64,000 nucleotides of DNA from the NCBI GenBank assembly GCA_021292165.1, contig CM037878.1, forward strand, positions 1,240,001 to 1,304,000, in the 5' to 3' direction. A program made the position numbers and the translations under genes. The stretch comes from Shinisaurus crocodilurus. Lineage: Eukaryota > Chordata > Lepidosauria > Squamata > Shinisauridae. This document shows, in pieces, positions 1 through 51,393 of the stretch (the stretch's first letter is position 1; every line of letters starts with the position of its first letter). Under the pieces are notes generated by a model that was not told where the DNA came from, did not search any database, and was given only the letters and a program-made list of their open reading frames with translations.

Positions 1-527
1 TTTAGCGGGGTTTTCGAACCCGACTCTCGGTCTTGAGGAGACGTTGTCGAGACCGGAGGAGACTGGCGGGCAATTGGTCCCATAGCTCGATCTCGAGCCT
101 CAGTCACAGCCGACATTAATAGAGCAGTACGCTCTGAGACCTTCATAGTGGTCAAAGTTGATGGCCCAGCGTCTTCACCGCTTTTCTCCGCCATTTTCTT
201 TTTCAGGCGCTCCGCCTTATCTTTATGGGCCTTTTTTGCCAATTTTTTTGCTGCCGAAGCATCTTTCGTTGGCTTTTTGGCTGACTGGGATCCCCCAGGT
301 TTCTCCTCCGGAGTAGGCCCTTTGGTTGACAGAGACTGCTCCCACAGGAGAGCTCGCAGCTTGGTTTGGCGGTGCTTTCGGGCCTGCTTTGTAAAAGCCT
401 GGCAGTCCTGGCAGGTCTCCATTTTATGGCCTTGCCCCAGGCAAAGCAAGCACAGCAGGTGCTTATCAGCGGATGGGATTTTTGTTCCACACCGCTGGCA
501 TTTTTTGAAGGCTGCCTTCAGAGGCAT
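1..527 (-). CDS. Partial ORF, cysteine-rich retroelement Gag-like protein (possibly DIRS-like)
   Basis: An ATG at 527-525 on the minus strand opens a frame of 175 codons that stays open to the left edge, so the 3' part is missing. The N-terminus has paired cysteines: a CQRC pair near residues 10-13, then an LCLLCLGQGHK segment and a CQDC pair around residues 26-42. This is a compact zinc-binding pattern. It is followed by a long Lys/Ala/Glu-rich low-complexity stretch and a Ser/Thr-rich tail. I recall this layout from Gag-like first ORFs of DIRS-type tyrosine-recombinase elements of fish and reptiles, but without a search the family is an inference. It lies in OPA1 intron 11, same strand, and is not an OPA1 exon. 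A shorter ORF at 203-490 is its shadow in another frame. Confidence 0.6.
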   Translation of the reverse strand, partial: MPLKAAFKKCQRCGTKIPSADKHLLCLLCLGQGHKMETCQDCQAFTKQARKHRQTKLRALLWEQSLSTKGPTPEEKPGGSQSAKKPTKDASAAKKLAKKAHKDKAERLKKKMAEKSGEDAGPSTLTTMKVSERTALLMSAVTEARDRAMGPIARQSPPVSTTSPQDRESGSKTPL

Positions 528-950
528 AATTAGAATAGTTTAGAAGTAGTTTAGATGATAGGTGAATAAGAACGGGGAGAGATAAGGATATTGCAAGGAT
601 TTTTTTGAAGATTTTTTTTTTTTAAAGAAGTTAAAAGAGAATTGAGAACAGAAGTTATTATGAGGGAAGAGTTTGTCAGGAAGAAGAAATAAACTCAGCT
701 AAAACAACTCCGAAGAGAGAGAAAGAACCCAACGACTAGACGCAATGGCGGTCGAAGAGGAACTGAGGAGATGGGCGGGAGCCGCGCTAAGGGACACGCG
801 CAGGGGGAGGGGCTCCCGCCCAATCCACCTCAGCTATAGTAATTTCCCGAAAGATCTCAGCGCAGGCGCAGAGAACCCATATGTGTGTGATGCACAGAGA
901 CCACGAAGAAGAAGTCTGTGCTTTCTGGAATGGGGGCAAGATTAGGCCTC
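528..950 (-). other. Probable 5' untranslated or promoter part of the element carrying the 1-527 ORF
   Basis: No coding signal is seen. On the minus strand this precedes the ATG at 527. It is GC-rich at 740-880 and A/T-rich at 540-720. No terminal repeat could be defined, so the element border is only approximate. Confidence 0.3.
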
Positions 951-961
951 TTGGGAAATCG

Positions 962-983
962 GTGTGTGTGTGTGTGTGTGTGT
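962..983 (+). repeat. (TG)n microsatellite
   Basis: Eleven TG units in a row, about 75 bp past the donor site of OPA1 exon 11 in intron 11. Confidence 0.9.
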
Positions 984-1056
984 TTGGGGTGGGGTGGGGA
1001 GGTTGGTTTTCCAAGGCCACAGGGAGAGAGGACTCAGGACAACAGTCAGGCCTTAC

Positions 1057-42083
<41,027 letters not shown>

Positions 42084-42754
42084 CCCGCCGCCGCGTGAAG
42101 GGCCCGCCCGAGGCGCGTCCCGCCAGAGCCTCGCCCGCCTCGTCCGCTTCCGGGCCTGCCGGGCGCCCCTCAGCCGAGATCAGGCGCGCTCCGGTCCGGC
42201 AGCCAAAGCAGTCCGCCGCGCGCCCCTCGAGGACGAGCGCGGCGCCAGGGTTCCGCGCGGGGGCGGATTCAGGAGAGGCCCGCTTTGAGTGAAACACCGA
42301 CGCGGGCGCCCTCCTTGTCATAGACCTATGAAACCTTAGACTGATCATTCCAGGGTCACTCCGCCGACGGACGGACGGCGTTCGTTCTCCGTGGCCTAGA
42401 AAGAGGGGGCTCATGACAGCCTTTGCAGTGTAGTCCACCACTCAGAAGGCACATCAGAGAGGCGGGGCTGAGGCTGGGGGGCCTGCTTCACGACAGCCCT
42501 GCAGTATAGCCCAGTGTTGTCCCCGCGGCTTTGGGTTGGAGCGGAAATGCAGGCGGGACAGAGGGCGGGCGGGCGGGCGGGGGTCGCTGAAGCCCAGGCA
42601 GCCCCTCCCTCCCTTCCTCGCCGGCTGGCTCCTCCGCGGCGTCCAAACGCGTGAAGCGAACGGCCCGCGTCACCCCGGAAGCTAGACGGAGAGTGTCATT
42701 CTTACCTTTTCTCAGTCTATGGTCCTCACTGTCCTCAGTGCCCCCCCCCCCCAC

Positions 42755-44150
42755 TACTACTAGTAGTAGGCGATCACTCGTGACCGAGTAAGATTGTCTT
42801 CCAGGATAAAATTACAAAAAGAAAATTTTAAAAGGAGGAAAATTCTAAAGAAAAATTGTGTAGACTCTAGCGATGGGTCCGTAAGTGACTGTGGAGGCCA
42901 ATTCTAGATCCACACAGCTTCCCACAGTGAGGACACAGGTCACCAGATGGAAGATGGTCCTGTAAAGGATTCGTTTGACGTGCTTTTCGCTTAGCACGTT
43001 TCTCCCTTTCGCCTTGCACTCGGGCTTCTTCAAAGTCCATGGAACCTTTGTGAAAGGCTAACCTCCAGTTAGATCGTTCATGGGCCAGAGCTTCCCAGTT
43101 TTCGATGTTTATATTGCATTTTTTAAAATTAGTCTTCAAACCAGGGATGGAGACTCGGACTCCAGGACTCGACTCATGAGTCGCACTGAGTCCCCCCTCG
43201 GACTCGAGTCCCAATATTTTTAATGGGACTCGAGACTCGACTCGGGACTCGAGACCCAGGACTCGTCAACATCCCTGGGCTGTGCCAGAAGGAGTGGAGA
43301 GAAGTGTGATTGCCGGTGAAGATTTTATTTTTTTAAATCATTTTCCTAAAATGCAACCTTTCAGGCATTTTGGGTTTGGCTGCCTCTGCCTGTCTGCTTT
43401 GGGGTTCCCTGCCTCCTCTGCCTACCTAGTTATTTTGGGTTTGTCTGCCTGGTCTGTTCTTGTCAAAATCAGTTGCAGAGTTTTGAAATAAAAAGGCACA
43501 CTTGTGCCTAGAATTTATTTAAGCCACACATCTGAAGTAGCCTTATTTTGCTGGGGGAAATCCCCATTGATTTTAATAGGGACTCATGCAGTCAGCTTTG
43601 GGAGTGACTCGTGACTCGTGAGTCAGCATTTTGGACCAAGGACTCGGACTCAGACTCGAGACTCAGGTCCAAAGACTCGTGACTCGAGACCAAGGACTCT
43701 TCAACATCCCTGCTTCAAACGTCTTTTTCGACCGCTAAATGGTGACCCGCACTGGATGCGGTAATCCAGTCAGGGGAGAAAGAGGCAGACTATGTTTAGG
43801 GCACCTTTTCTAGCCCCCTCCCCATACGGGGTGAGCAGAGTGGATCCTAAATAGGGCTGCTCAGTCATGGATACGGCTGCCGAGCTGCTCGACTAGCTCG
43901 TTCCTTGAACAGGGCGACTGAGTCTGCATCCACCGCCCATGTGCTGGTCCGTGACTAGGGTCTTCCGGATTCACAGTCCTGCCCCCCATCGCCAGTCGCC
44001 AAGGGACTTTTTTTGGTTGGTTGGTTGGGTTGGAAGACGCCTGTGCGTGAAATTGTTTTATGTGGGGAGATCGGTGCACAAACGAATCACCACACAAACT
44101 TGACAGAGTACAGCAATGATCCAATGGCACGGTTACCATGACGATTGGAA
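42755..44150 (-). mobile_element. LINE 3' remnant (RTE-like), split by a hAT element
   Basis: The minus strand at 42867-43140 encodes CNINIENWEALAHERSNWRL and a C-terminal CPHCGKLCGSRIGLHSHLRTH motif (C-x2-C...H-x3-H), which I associate with RTE-related LINE ORFs. Its 3' end carries the GGCGATCACTCGTGACCGAG element (42769-42788). Right of 43713 the element seems to continue to about 44150 with frame breaks. Family assignment is an inference. Confidence 0.5.
43142..43712. mobile_element. GACTCG-rich hAT-type MITE, perfect 8-bp duplication
   Basis: Ends CAGGGATG and CATCCCTG. Flanked on both sides by CTTCAAAC (43134-43141 and 43713-43720). Both terminal regions consist of repeated GACTCG, GACTCGAG and GACTCGTGA units in inverted arrangement. 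No transposase frame. It was inserted into the LINE remnant. Confidence 0.85.
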
Positions 44151-44283
44151 AACGATTCTCTGCTGCAGCCTTCATCCACAGCAGTTGTAATTTAGGTTTA
44201 ATTATCTTCCGCCTGTTCTGCCACTGAGGACTTTATGTTTGGGATCGTTCTTTGTCTGGTTCCTCTCCCTGGACCTTACCACC

Positions 44284-44472
44284 ATGGGTGACCGCAGGCG
44301 GCGAGAAGAGCCTCTGGGCATGCGCAGGCTGCTGCCTCCCCGGGGCTCCGTGCTTCCTGCCTCAGAGGGAGCCCGCCTGATTGGCGCTGAGGCGGCCCAC
44401 CAGCCGGCCCTGAGGCACAAGCTGCGGGATGCTTTGGGGCATGTGCAGAGTTCATTCCCCTCGGAAGGCTGA
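44284..44472 (+). CDS. Unrecognised short ORF with strong Kozak start
   Basis: ATG at 44284 sits in ACCACCATGGG, an ideal Kozak context, and opens 62 codons: MGDRRRREEPLGMRRLLPPR through ALGHVQSSFPSEG. The sequence is basic at the start and has no domain I recognise. The surrounding 44280-44700 is GC-rich. It could be an exon of an unknown gene, or chance in GC-rich DNA; the latter is at least as likely. Confidence 0.2.
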   Translation: MGDRRRREEPLGMRRLLPPRGSVLPASEGARLIGAEAAHQPALRHKLRDALGHVQSSFPSEG

Positions 44473-46060
44473 AACCGCAGGGCAGGGAGCGTGGCCCCTT
44501 GGAAGGCCCAAGCCCCGGTGCCTCTGTCCAGGAATGCAGCGCTGGCCAGGGAGAAGGAGCCCCGTAGGGCCATGGAGGGGGGGAGGGGGGAAGCCTCTGG
44601 GAGGCCGCCGCTTCTCCCTTCACGTGCTGTGAAGGGGCGCGCAGGAAGGAAGGACGCAGGCAGAGCGAGGAGAAATGCCTGCACGGCGCAAGGGCCGCTT
44701 TGGTTCCCCTCCTTTGCTTGAAACGTTTTTATTTCTCCCTTCAATTCAAAGTCTCCAGGGGGGGTTCCAATTATGCGATAAAACACAATAAGGCAGTTTT
44801 GACCATAAAAGTCGGCGCCAAAAACGTTTGCAGCAGAAATATGCCGGAGCTTAAAAGGCCTGGGAAAACAAAAAGGCCTTTGTCTGGCACCTGGAGCTCA
44901 TCAGCGCAGGTGGAGGCGAGCTCCACTACTGGGGCGCCACAGCCAGAAAAGCCGCCTCTCCTCGGTGACCCCTTTGTTGAAGCCGGTGGGGGACACGTGC
45001 CACGGCCTTGGAGGTGTCACGCTGCGCCTTCCCACAGCTTCAGGTCAAGGCGCTGTTTGATGCAGAGGCGGGCTGAAAACTTGGCAACCCCAGTTGGTAG
45101 CTGTACCCTGCCCACACGTACAAATGTACCTTCCTTAAACCCTCATTGAAAAGATCTACACAAACCTTTGCAGGACAGACGGATGGGAGCCCCCCCCCCT
45201 GCAATGCTTCTGGAAGCTCACACAAGCAGGACATGAGACAACCTCCCCCACCACCACCATGGTGCAAACTCTGAACATTGGCAGTTCCATTTAGCTCGTG
45301 CAGGTGGATCCTCTGAATTTGTCAAACCCCTTTGCAAAGCCACCTATGCTCGTTGCATTGCTGCCGCCACATCTGATGGCAATGAATTCCCAAAGTTACC
45401 TATGCTTGGTTTGCAGAAGTCCTTTCCTTTGCCCTGAATCTGCTTCCCCCTCCATTTCATTGCACCTCCTGGTGTTCCAGTGATAGTGGAAAGAGAGAAG
45501 AAGTTCTCTCTCTCTCTCCTCTTTCCACACTGGTTGGCAGGCACCAAACAAACAGCACCAATGTGAAGGGTATTTTTTATACCCCATGACAATGGAGCAT
45601 TGAAAGGCTTTTACTCGACTGCGCTTCGAACAAATGAACTGTATGATGAAATCTGGTAGATTTCATGGTATACTGGTCCAAGAGAGATTGTGCGTCTGTG
45701 GGAAACCTGTTTTGTAGGATTTAGCACATTGTCAATTGTATGTTGACATTGGAGCCCGTTACCTAAATCCCTTTTTAAAGAAGATTGAATTTGTGGATAC
45801 AAAGAGGAAATGGGTTTCTGCTACAAGGAACTAATCAGTATGTGGTATCGAGGGTCGCCTCTTTCATGGTAAAGGCTGCAAAATGCAGGGAGAAGTACTT
45901 AGACTCCATTGCTGTAAGCTGCCAGGGAGATTCTGAAATATGAGAAATGCATTGTAATTTTATAACGTCATGTACTTTATAAGTAACTAGCTTTTTTTAC
46001 CCGGCGTTGCACAGGTCGTCATTTTCCTATAGGCACTATTTGTTCGAAATTCCTTAAGGT
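44473..46060. other. Upstream intergenic sequence, old repeats
   Basis: 44720-45060 resembles a LINE 3' UTR-type repeat (GCTTAAAAGGCCTGGGAAAA, AAAGGCCTTTGTCTGGCACC). 45060-45980 shows nothing recognised. Near 45990-46030 is a short repeat TACCCGGCGTTGCACAGG. Confidence 0.4.
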
Positions 46061-46069
46061 AGCTGTCCG

Positions 46070-46405
46070 CTGCTGTTTGGAATCCCTTGGAATCCCTGCT
46101 CCCCTGGGACTGCCAGCTCCCCCAGGACTCCACAATGACATCCCAGCTCCTGTGGGACTACACAATGAAGAATTCCCTGTCGTCGTCCCCCCCCCGGACT
46201 ACACAATGAAATCTCTGCTTCCCTCCCCCCCCCCCCGGGCCTATGCAACAATGTTTTCCCTGTCGTCATCCCCCCCCGGGACTACGCAATCAAACCCCTG
46301 CTCCACCCCGCCCCGGTACTACACAATGAAATCCCTGTGCCCCCCCCCCGGACTACACAATGGCGTTGCCGTGCCCAGGTCGTCATTTTCCTATCCCCCC
46401 CCCCC
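46070..46405 (+). repeat. C-rich degenerate minisatellite
   Basis: About seven to eight units of roughly 38-45 bp, each with CCCCCGGGACTACACAATG and AAATCCCTGCTC variants and long C runs. It is framed by GGTCGTCATTTTCCTAT at 46014-46030 and again at about 46378-46394. Confidence 0.7.
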
Positions 46406-46586
46406 CGTGTAGGCCCCGGCTGCAGTTCATATGAACATTCTGATTGGATAAGGTGACCATATGTACTGGTTTTACCAGTACAGTACTGGTTTTCTGGACA
46501 TTGCCCTGGTTAGTCATGAGATGTAACCAGTACAGTTTAGGACTACAAAATCAAAAATTATTAATTTATAAAAAAATATACCACTG

Positions 46587-47660
46587 TTGAGTGGCAGGCG
46601 CTGGCAGAACGCTAGGGGCAGGCCACGCCAACTAAGGGGGACAAGGGATCGATGTTTAATACCTATCCCTTGTCCCGGGCCTGCCCAGAGCCAAGGGATA
46701 ACTGGGGGATGTGTGGCTCCTCCCCCCACCTTCCGTTTGCTGTTGTGCAATGCCAGGTCCGTTACCCAGAAAACATCTCTCATCCATGACTTGATCCTGG
46801 ATGAGGGTGCGGACCTGGCATGTATTACGGAAACCTGGCTGGACGAGGCCGCTGCTCCAACTCTGGCGGCCTTGTGTCCGGCCGGTTTCTCGTATGCCCA
46901 GCAGCCAAGGGTTGGGGGAGGGGGAGTGGCTGTTATCTACCGGGAGTCCTTGGTCCTTACCAGACTCCCTCTCCGGGAGACCAAGTTTATCGAGTGCATG
47001 TACTGGAGGTTGGGTCCCAAGGGCAGTCTGGGGATTCTGCTCGTGTACCGCCCACTCCGCTGCACGACAGACTCCCTAGCCGAGGTGCTGGAGGGGGTCT
47101 CTGATGTGCGTGTGTTGTCCCCCAGGCTATTGGTGCTGGGGGACTTCAACGTGCATTCGGGGGCTGCCCTCACGGGGGCACCTCGGGACTTCATGGAGAC
47201 CATGGCTTCCTGGGAGCTGCACCCTGTATCTACTGGACCTACCCATGTAGCCGGTCATGCACTGGACTTGGTTTTTGTTGCAGGAGAGGGGGGAAATGAT
47301 CTGGAAATCGGGGGTATATCCACCACCCCCTTGTCATGGACAGATCAATATCTGGTGGGGTTGGATTTCTCGGTGCCACAACCCCTCTGCAGGGGTGAGG
47401 GACCTATTAGGATGGTCCACCCCAGGCGTCTTATGGATCCGGATGGATTCCTGAACGCGCTTGGGGAATTGGAGCACACAAACGGTAGCTCGGTCGAGAC
47501 CCTGGTGGACGACTGGAATGCTGCAATAACCAGGGCATTAGACTTGAGTTGCCCCGAAGCGCCCTCTTCGCCTAAACAGAGCTTGCACGGCACCATGGTT
47601 CACTCCGTCGCTGTGAGCTCTGAAACAAGAAGTGAGAAGGCTAGAGAGCCGATGGCGTAA
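46587..47660 (+). pseudogene. LINE endonuclease part
   Basis: 357 codons. Endonuclease signatures: LLLCNARSV, DLACITETWLD (catalytic Glu), LLVLGDFNVHSG and HALDLVFV. The expected SDH near the end is TDQ (SWTDQYLV), so the catalytic His is replaced by Gln, and the frame shifts near 47600. The copy is therefore not expected to be active. Confidence 0.85.
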
Positions 47661-48974
47661 TTCCCGCTCTGAAGACGATCGAACACAGGTTAGAGCTGCA
47701 TCTTCAGCCTACCGGGTGGCAGTGAAGGCAGCAAAAAAGAATTTCTATGCTGCCTCCATTGCGTCTGCAGAGTGCTGCCCCAGGAGGCTGTTCCAAGTGG
47801 TCCAGAGTCTGGTCGGTCCAGTCGCTCCGGACCCACTGGAACAGTCAAAAGCCTCCTGTGAGGCTTTAGCGAAGCACTTCGCAGATAAAATCGATCGGAT
47901 TAGGAGTGGGATATCGTACGTCGTGGACACAGGGAGTGAGCGGGAGGAGGCCAATGGCAGACCGGTTTTGTGGGATCGGTTTCGGCTTCTTCCTTCTGAT
48001 GAAGTGGACAAGGTGCTTTCATCTGTGAGGCCGACCACCTGCTTGCTTGATCCTTGCCCGTCCTGGCTCATTATGAGCTGTAGGGAGAGACTGGGTGAGG
48101 GGATCAAGGCGGTGGTGAATGCCTCCCTCGAGGAGGGAGTGATGCCATCAGCCCTCAAGGAGGCAGTAATAAGACCGCTTCTAAAGAAGCCCTCCTTGGA
48201 TCCCCAGGATTTAAACAACTTTCGCCCAGTCTCCAATTTACCATTTCTGGGCAAGGTGATTGAGCGGGTGGTGGGTGCTCAGTTGAAGGCACACTTGGAT
48301 GAAGCCGATTATTTAGATCCGTGCCAGTCGGGCTTCAGGTCTGGACATGGGACGGAGACGGCCTTGGTCGCCTTGGTGGATGATATGAGGAGGGTTTTGG
48401 ATAGGGGCGAATGCTCCTTTCTAGTCCTCCTCGATCTCTCAGCGGCTTTTGATACCGTTGACCACGGTATCCTCCTGGACCGCCTGGAGGGCTTGGGCTT
48501 GGGAGGCACTGTATTGCAGTGGTTCTGGTCCTTCCTCTCTGGAAGGTACCAGAGGGTAGTTCTCGGGGAGGAGGCTTCGGACCCTCGGCTGCTCACTTGT
48601 GGAGTGCCGCAGGGTTCCATCCTCTCCCCGATGTTATTCAACATCTACCTCAAGCCGCTGGGAGCTATCATCAGGAGGTTTGGGGTGCGGTGTCATCAGT
48701 ATGCGGATGACACGCAGCTCTACCTACGGTATGTTTCAAGTCCTCACCGAGGTTGGCCGTTGAGACCCTGTCCAAGTGCCTGAAGGCAGTGGCTGGCTGG
48801 ATGGGAAAGAACATGCTGAAACTGAACCCTGACAAGACCGAGGTACTTCTGGTGGGGGACAAGGGGAGGTTAGGGGATGCTGACCTGGTGCTGAATGGGG
48901 CACATCTACCCCTGAAGGACCAGGTCCGCAGCTTGGGGGTCATTCTAGACTCCCAGCTGCCCATGGAGGCTTAG
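47632..48974 (+). pseudogene. LINE reverse transcriptase part
   Basis: The open frame 47632-48783 includes NNFRPVSNLPFLGKVIERVV, LVLLDLSAAFDTVDH, CGVPQGSILSPMLFNIYL and YADDTQLYL (catalytic YADD). A frameshift near 48740 moves the thumb region (WMGKNMLKLNPDKTEVLL) to the frame 48753-48974, which ends in a TAG. The C-terminal part follows with breaks up to 49109. Confidence 0.88.
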
Positions 48975-49109
48975 GTGGCAGCTGTGAGCCGGGCGGCGCT
49001 GTATCAACTCCATCTGATACAGCAGCTGCGCCCCTACCTTCCTAATCACCTGCTCCCATCAGAGGTTCATGCCTTGGTCTCCTCTCGCCTAGACTACTGT
49101 AATGCGCTC

Positions 49110-49887
49110 TGTGAAGGAGGCTGATCTTACACCAACCCTCCAGGGTAGGCTACAGCCCCAATGTTCCCTGGACTGGCACACACCTCCCAAGGTCCCATAC
49201 ACCAAACCGGTGTAGCAGCCCCAACCTTTAGACAAGGAACACACGCCAAGATTAAGTTGGAGACTTTATTAAAAAGTAAAAATAACAAGTTAGTCAGTGT
49301 AGGATCTCCAATTGTCCAATATAAGTAAAATAATCCCTTATAAGAAAGGGCTAAAAGAAGGTAAGGGAAAAGGGGTGAGGTAGTTGTTGTGAGGAAAAGG
49401 GATTGGGAATAAAAAGGGACTCTAAAAGAATATAAAAACAAACCCCAAGAGTCTGCAAGAACAAAGCAAGTCAAACCAGGCCTAGCTTTTCCTAGCTAAC
49501 CTGTCAGAGTGGCATACCTGCCCAGATGGAACTTCCCAGCATCCACGCCCCAAAGGAAGAACCCTGAAGCCTTTCCCCCTAGCTCCTTTATTGCCCCCAG
49601 GGTCCATTTTCCCACCCAGCGTTCACCAATCCTGTCTTCCTAACTGTCGAAGGAGGGCCCCCGCCCTTTCTCAGCTGTAGACACTTTCTCATGACTTCAT
49701 CCCAATTAACGCCTGACCTTGCTTCTCAGCTCTGCAGCTCACCCTTATCTCCCAGGTGCTCCCAACCACCCTCCCAGTACATTCCAAAAGACTAAAGTAA
49801 AAATCCGTTAGCTAAACAGCAATGGGGGGGGGGGACATCTAACAGGGTTTCCCTAAAGTCCCAGCTACTACAAGTCCCATCTTCACA
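49110..49887 (-). repeat. LTR A of Gmr1-like array (778 bp)
   Basis: Ends are TGTGAAG and CTTCACA, a perfect 7-bp inverted pair. An AATAAA signal lies at 49265-49270 (reverse complement). It acts as 3' LTR of copy A: a purine tract abuts its right edge. It differs from LTR B at about five bases plus two homopolymer lengths. Left flank is LINE sequence ending GCGCTC. Confidence 0.93.
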
Positions 49888-49898
49888 TCCCCCCCTTT
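49888..49898 (-). other. Polypurine tract of copy A
   Basis: AAAGGGGGGGA on the minus strand directly before the 3' LTR, the plus-strand primer site in LTR elements. Same motif at the other two copies. Confidence 0.85.
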
Positions 49899-49945
49899 AA
49901 GGAGATGAGACTGGGAGGGAATTCCTGCCAGACCTCATCTTCTAC

Positions 49946-50698
49946 TTATTCTTCAGTGTGAATCCGAGACAAGCTATCAGCCAATACATTCTCCCTTCCC
50001 TTAATATGAACTACGGAAAATGTATAATCTTGTAAGGCCAGACTCCAACGTAACAACTTCCCATTCGAATTTTTCATTTTGTTTAGCCAACACAAAGGAG
50101 AATGATCTGTCTGTAATTGAAACGACCTCCCCCAAAGGTAAGGCCGCAATTTTCCCAAAGCCCACACGATGGCTAAACATTCTTTTTCAATGGTGGACAG
50201 ATTTCTTTCCCGAGGGATCAACTTCTTACTCAAATAGGCCACCGGCAGCAGTTGCCGATCAGGTCCCTCCTGTAACAGCACCGCCCCAACCCCAGTTGCC
50301 GATGCATCTGTTTGTAACACAAAAGGAGAGGAAAAGTCAGGGGCTCTCAGGATAGGTGCTGCCGTTAGTTTGTCTTTAAGAAGGTCAAAGGCCTGCTGGC
50401 ACCTTTCTGTCCAAATTACTCGCACTGGTTTTCTTTTCTGACACAGGTCCGTCAAAGGCGCGGCAATAGTACTGTAATGGGGTACAAATCTCCGATAGTA
50501 GCCAGCTAGCCCCAGAAAAGATTGAACTTGTCTCTTAGTTTGGGGCACAGGCCAATCTCGGATGGCTTCCAACTTTGCTTCCAGAGGCTTGATATTTACA
50601 CTCCCCACCCTATGGCCAAGGTACACCACCTCCCCCAAACCAAATTGACATTTTGGAGCTTTTATCGTTAACCCAGCTTCTGTAAGCCGCTCGAACAC
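49946..50698 (-). pseudogene. Copy A, RT thumb and RNase H
   Basis: 250 open codons after the shared TGA. They include YLGHRVG, the RNase H motifs LQTDASATGVGAVL (Asp), STIEKECLAIVWAL (Glu), QLQTDHSPL (Asp) and GRENVLADSLSR (Asp), then a stop. All RNase H acidic residues are visible. No envelope ORF follows; only about 60 bases separate the stop from the LTR. Confidence 0.9.
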
Positions 50699-50701
50699 TT
50701 G

Positions 50702-51393
50702 TCAAAGATGATCCAGATGCTCTTCCCAAGTCTGCGAAAAAATGGCTAAATCATCTAAATAAGCACAGGCAAAGGCCCCCAGCCCATTCAACAGTTTATC
50801 CATTAGACGCATGAAGGTTAATGGTGCCGATTGGAGACCACACGGAAGGACGGTGAACTCGAATAGCCCTTTATGGGTAACAAAAGCAGTTTTGGGGGCA
50901 TCCTCTTCTGCCAGAGGCACCTGCCAATATCCCTTAGTCAAGTCCAAAGTGGTAATGTACTTGGCTGTTCCCAATTGTTCTATCAGATGGTCTGCTCTGG
51001 GCATGGGGTAGGGGTCTAGATGTGTCAATTCATTAATTTTTCGAAAATCTATACAAAATCTCACTTCTTGGGACTGTTTCTTGCTCACCAGTACAATAGG
51101 AGAAGACCACATGCTCTGGGACGGTCTAATAACACCCAGATCTAACATAGACTGTAATTCCTGTTCAATAATTTCTGCATGTCGGCCTGTAGCTCGATAG
51201 GGATAGGAGCGCACGGGAGCATGTTCCCCTGTCGGAATGGCATGTTGTACTAACGTCGTTCTCCCTGGAATGCTGGAAAACAAAGGAGCAAAATCTGTAA
51301 TTAATTGCTGCAATCCTTGGCGTTGCTGTAGGGGCAAAGTTAAAGGCCAGTGTATTTCCTCTATCTCTCCTTTCTGTTGACATTCTTCTAACA
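50702..51393 (-). pseudogene. Copy A, reverse transcriptase fingers and palm
   Basis: Contains MWSSPIVLVSKK, RFCIDFRKIN, ITTLDLTKGYWQVPL and AYLDDLAIFS (catalytic YLDD). The conserved LPFGL motif reads LPCGL here through one base change at 50841, unlike copies B and C. It ends with the shared in-frame TGA at 50702-50704 and is cut on its N-terminal side by the hAT element at 51394. Confidence 0.9.

Larger units (their letters stand above)
46560..49109 (+). mobile_element. L2/CR1-clade LINE, cut by the LTR array
   Basis: Endonuclease followed by reverse transcriptase in separate frames. At 49109 it stops abruptly in the C-terminal block RLDYCNAL, at the first base of an LTR. The homologous block in the copy at 39652 continues with YAGLP, so the LTR element was inserted into this LINE. 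The remainder should lie right of the array, outside the window. Confidence 0.85.

Noticed and set aside
203..490. 95-codon minus-strand frame
   Set aside because: Shadow of the longer cysteine-rich frame 527-1, which has the motif and an earlier ATG.
49127..49474. 115-codon frame repeated in all three LTRs (also 56030-56377 and 61674-62021)
   Set aside because: It lies wholly in the LTR and spans the polyA signal. It is preserved only because the LTR copies are almost identical. No family resemblance.
49888..49946. Envelope gene between RNase H and the 3' LTR
   Set aside because: Only about 60 bases separate the pol stop from the LTR in all copies; there is no room for env.
50020..50355. 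111-codon plus-strand frame, repeated at 56926 and 62570
   Set aside because: Antisense shadow of RNase H, duplicated with the element.
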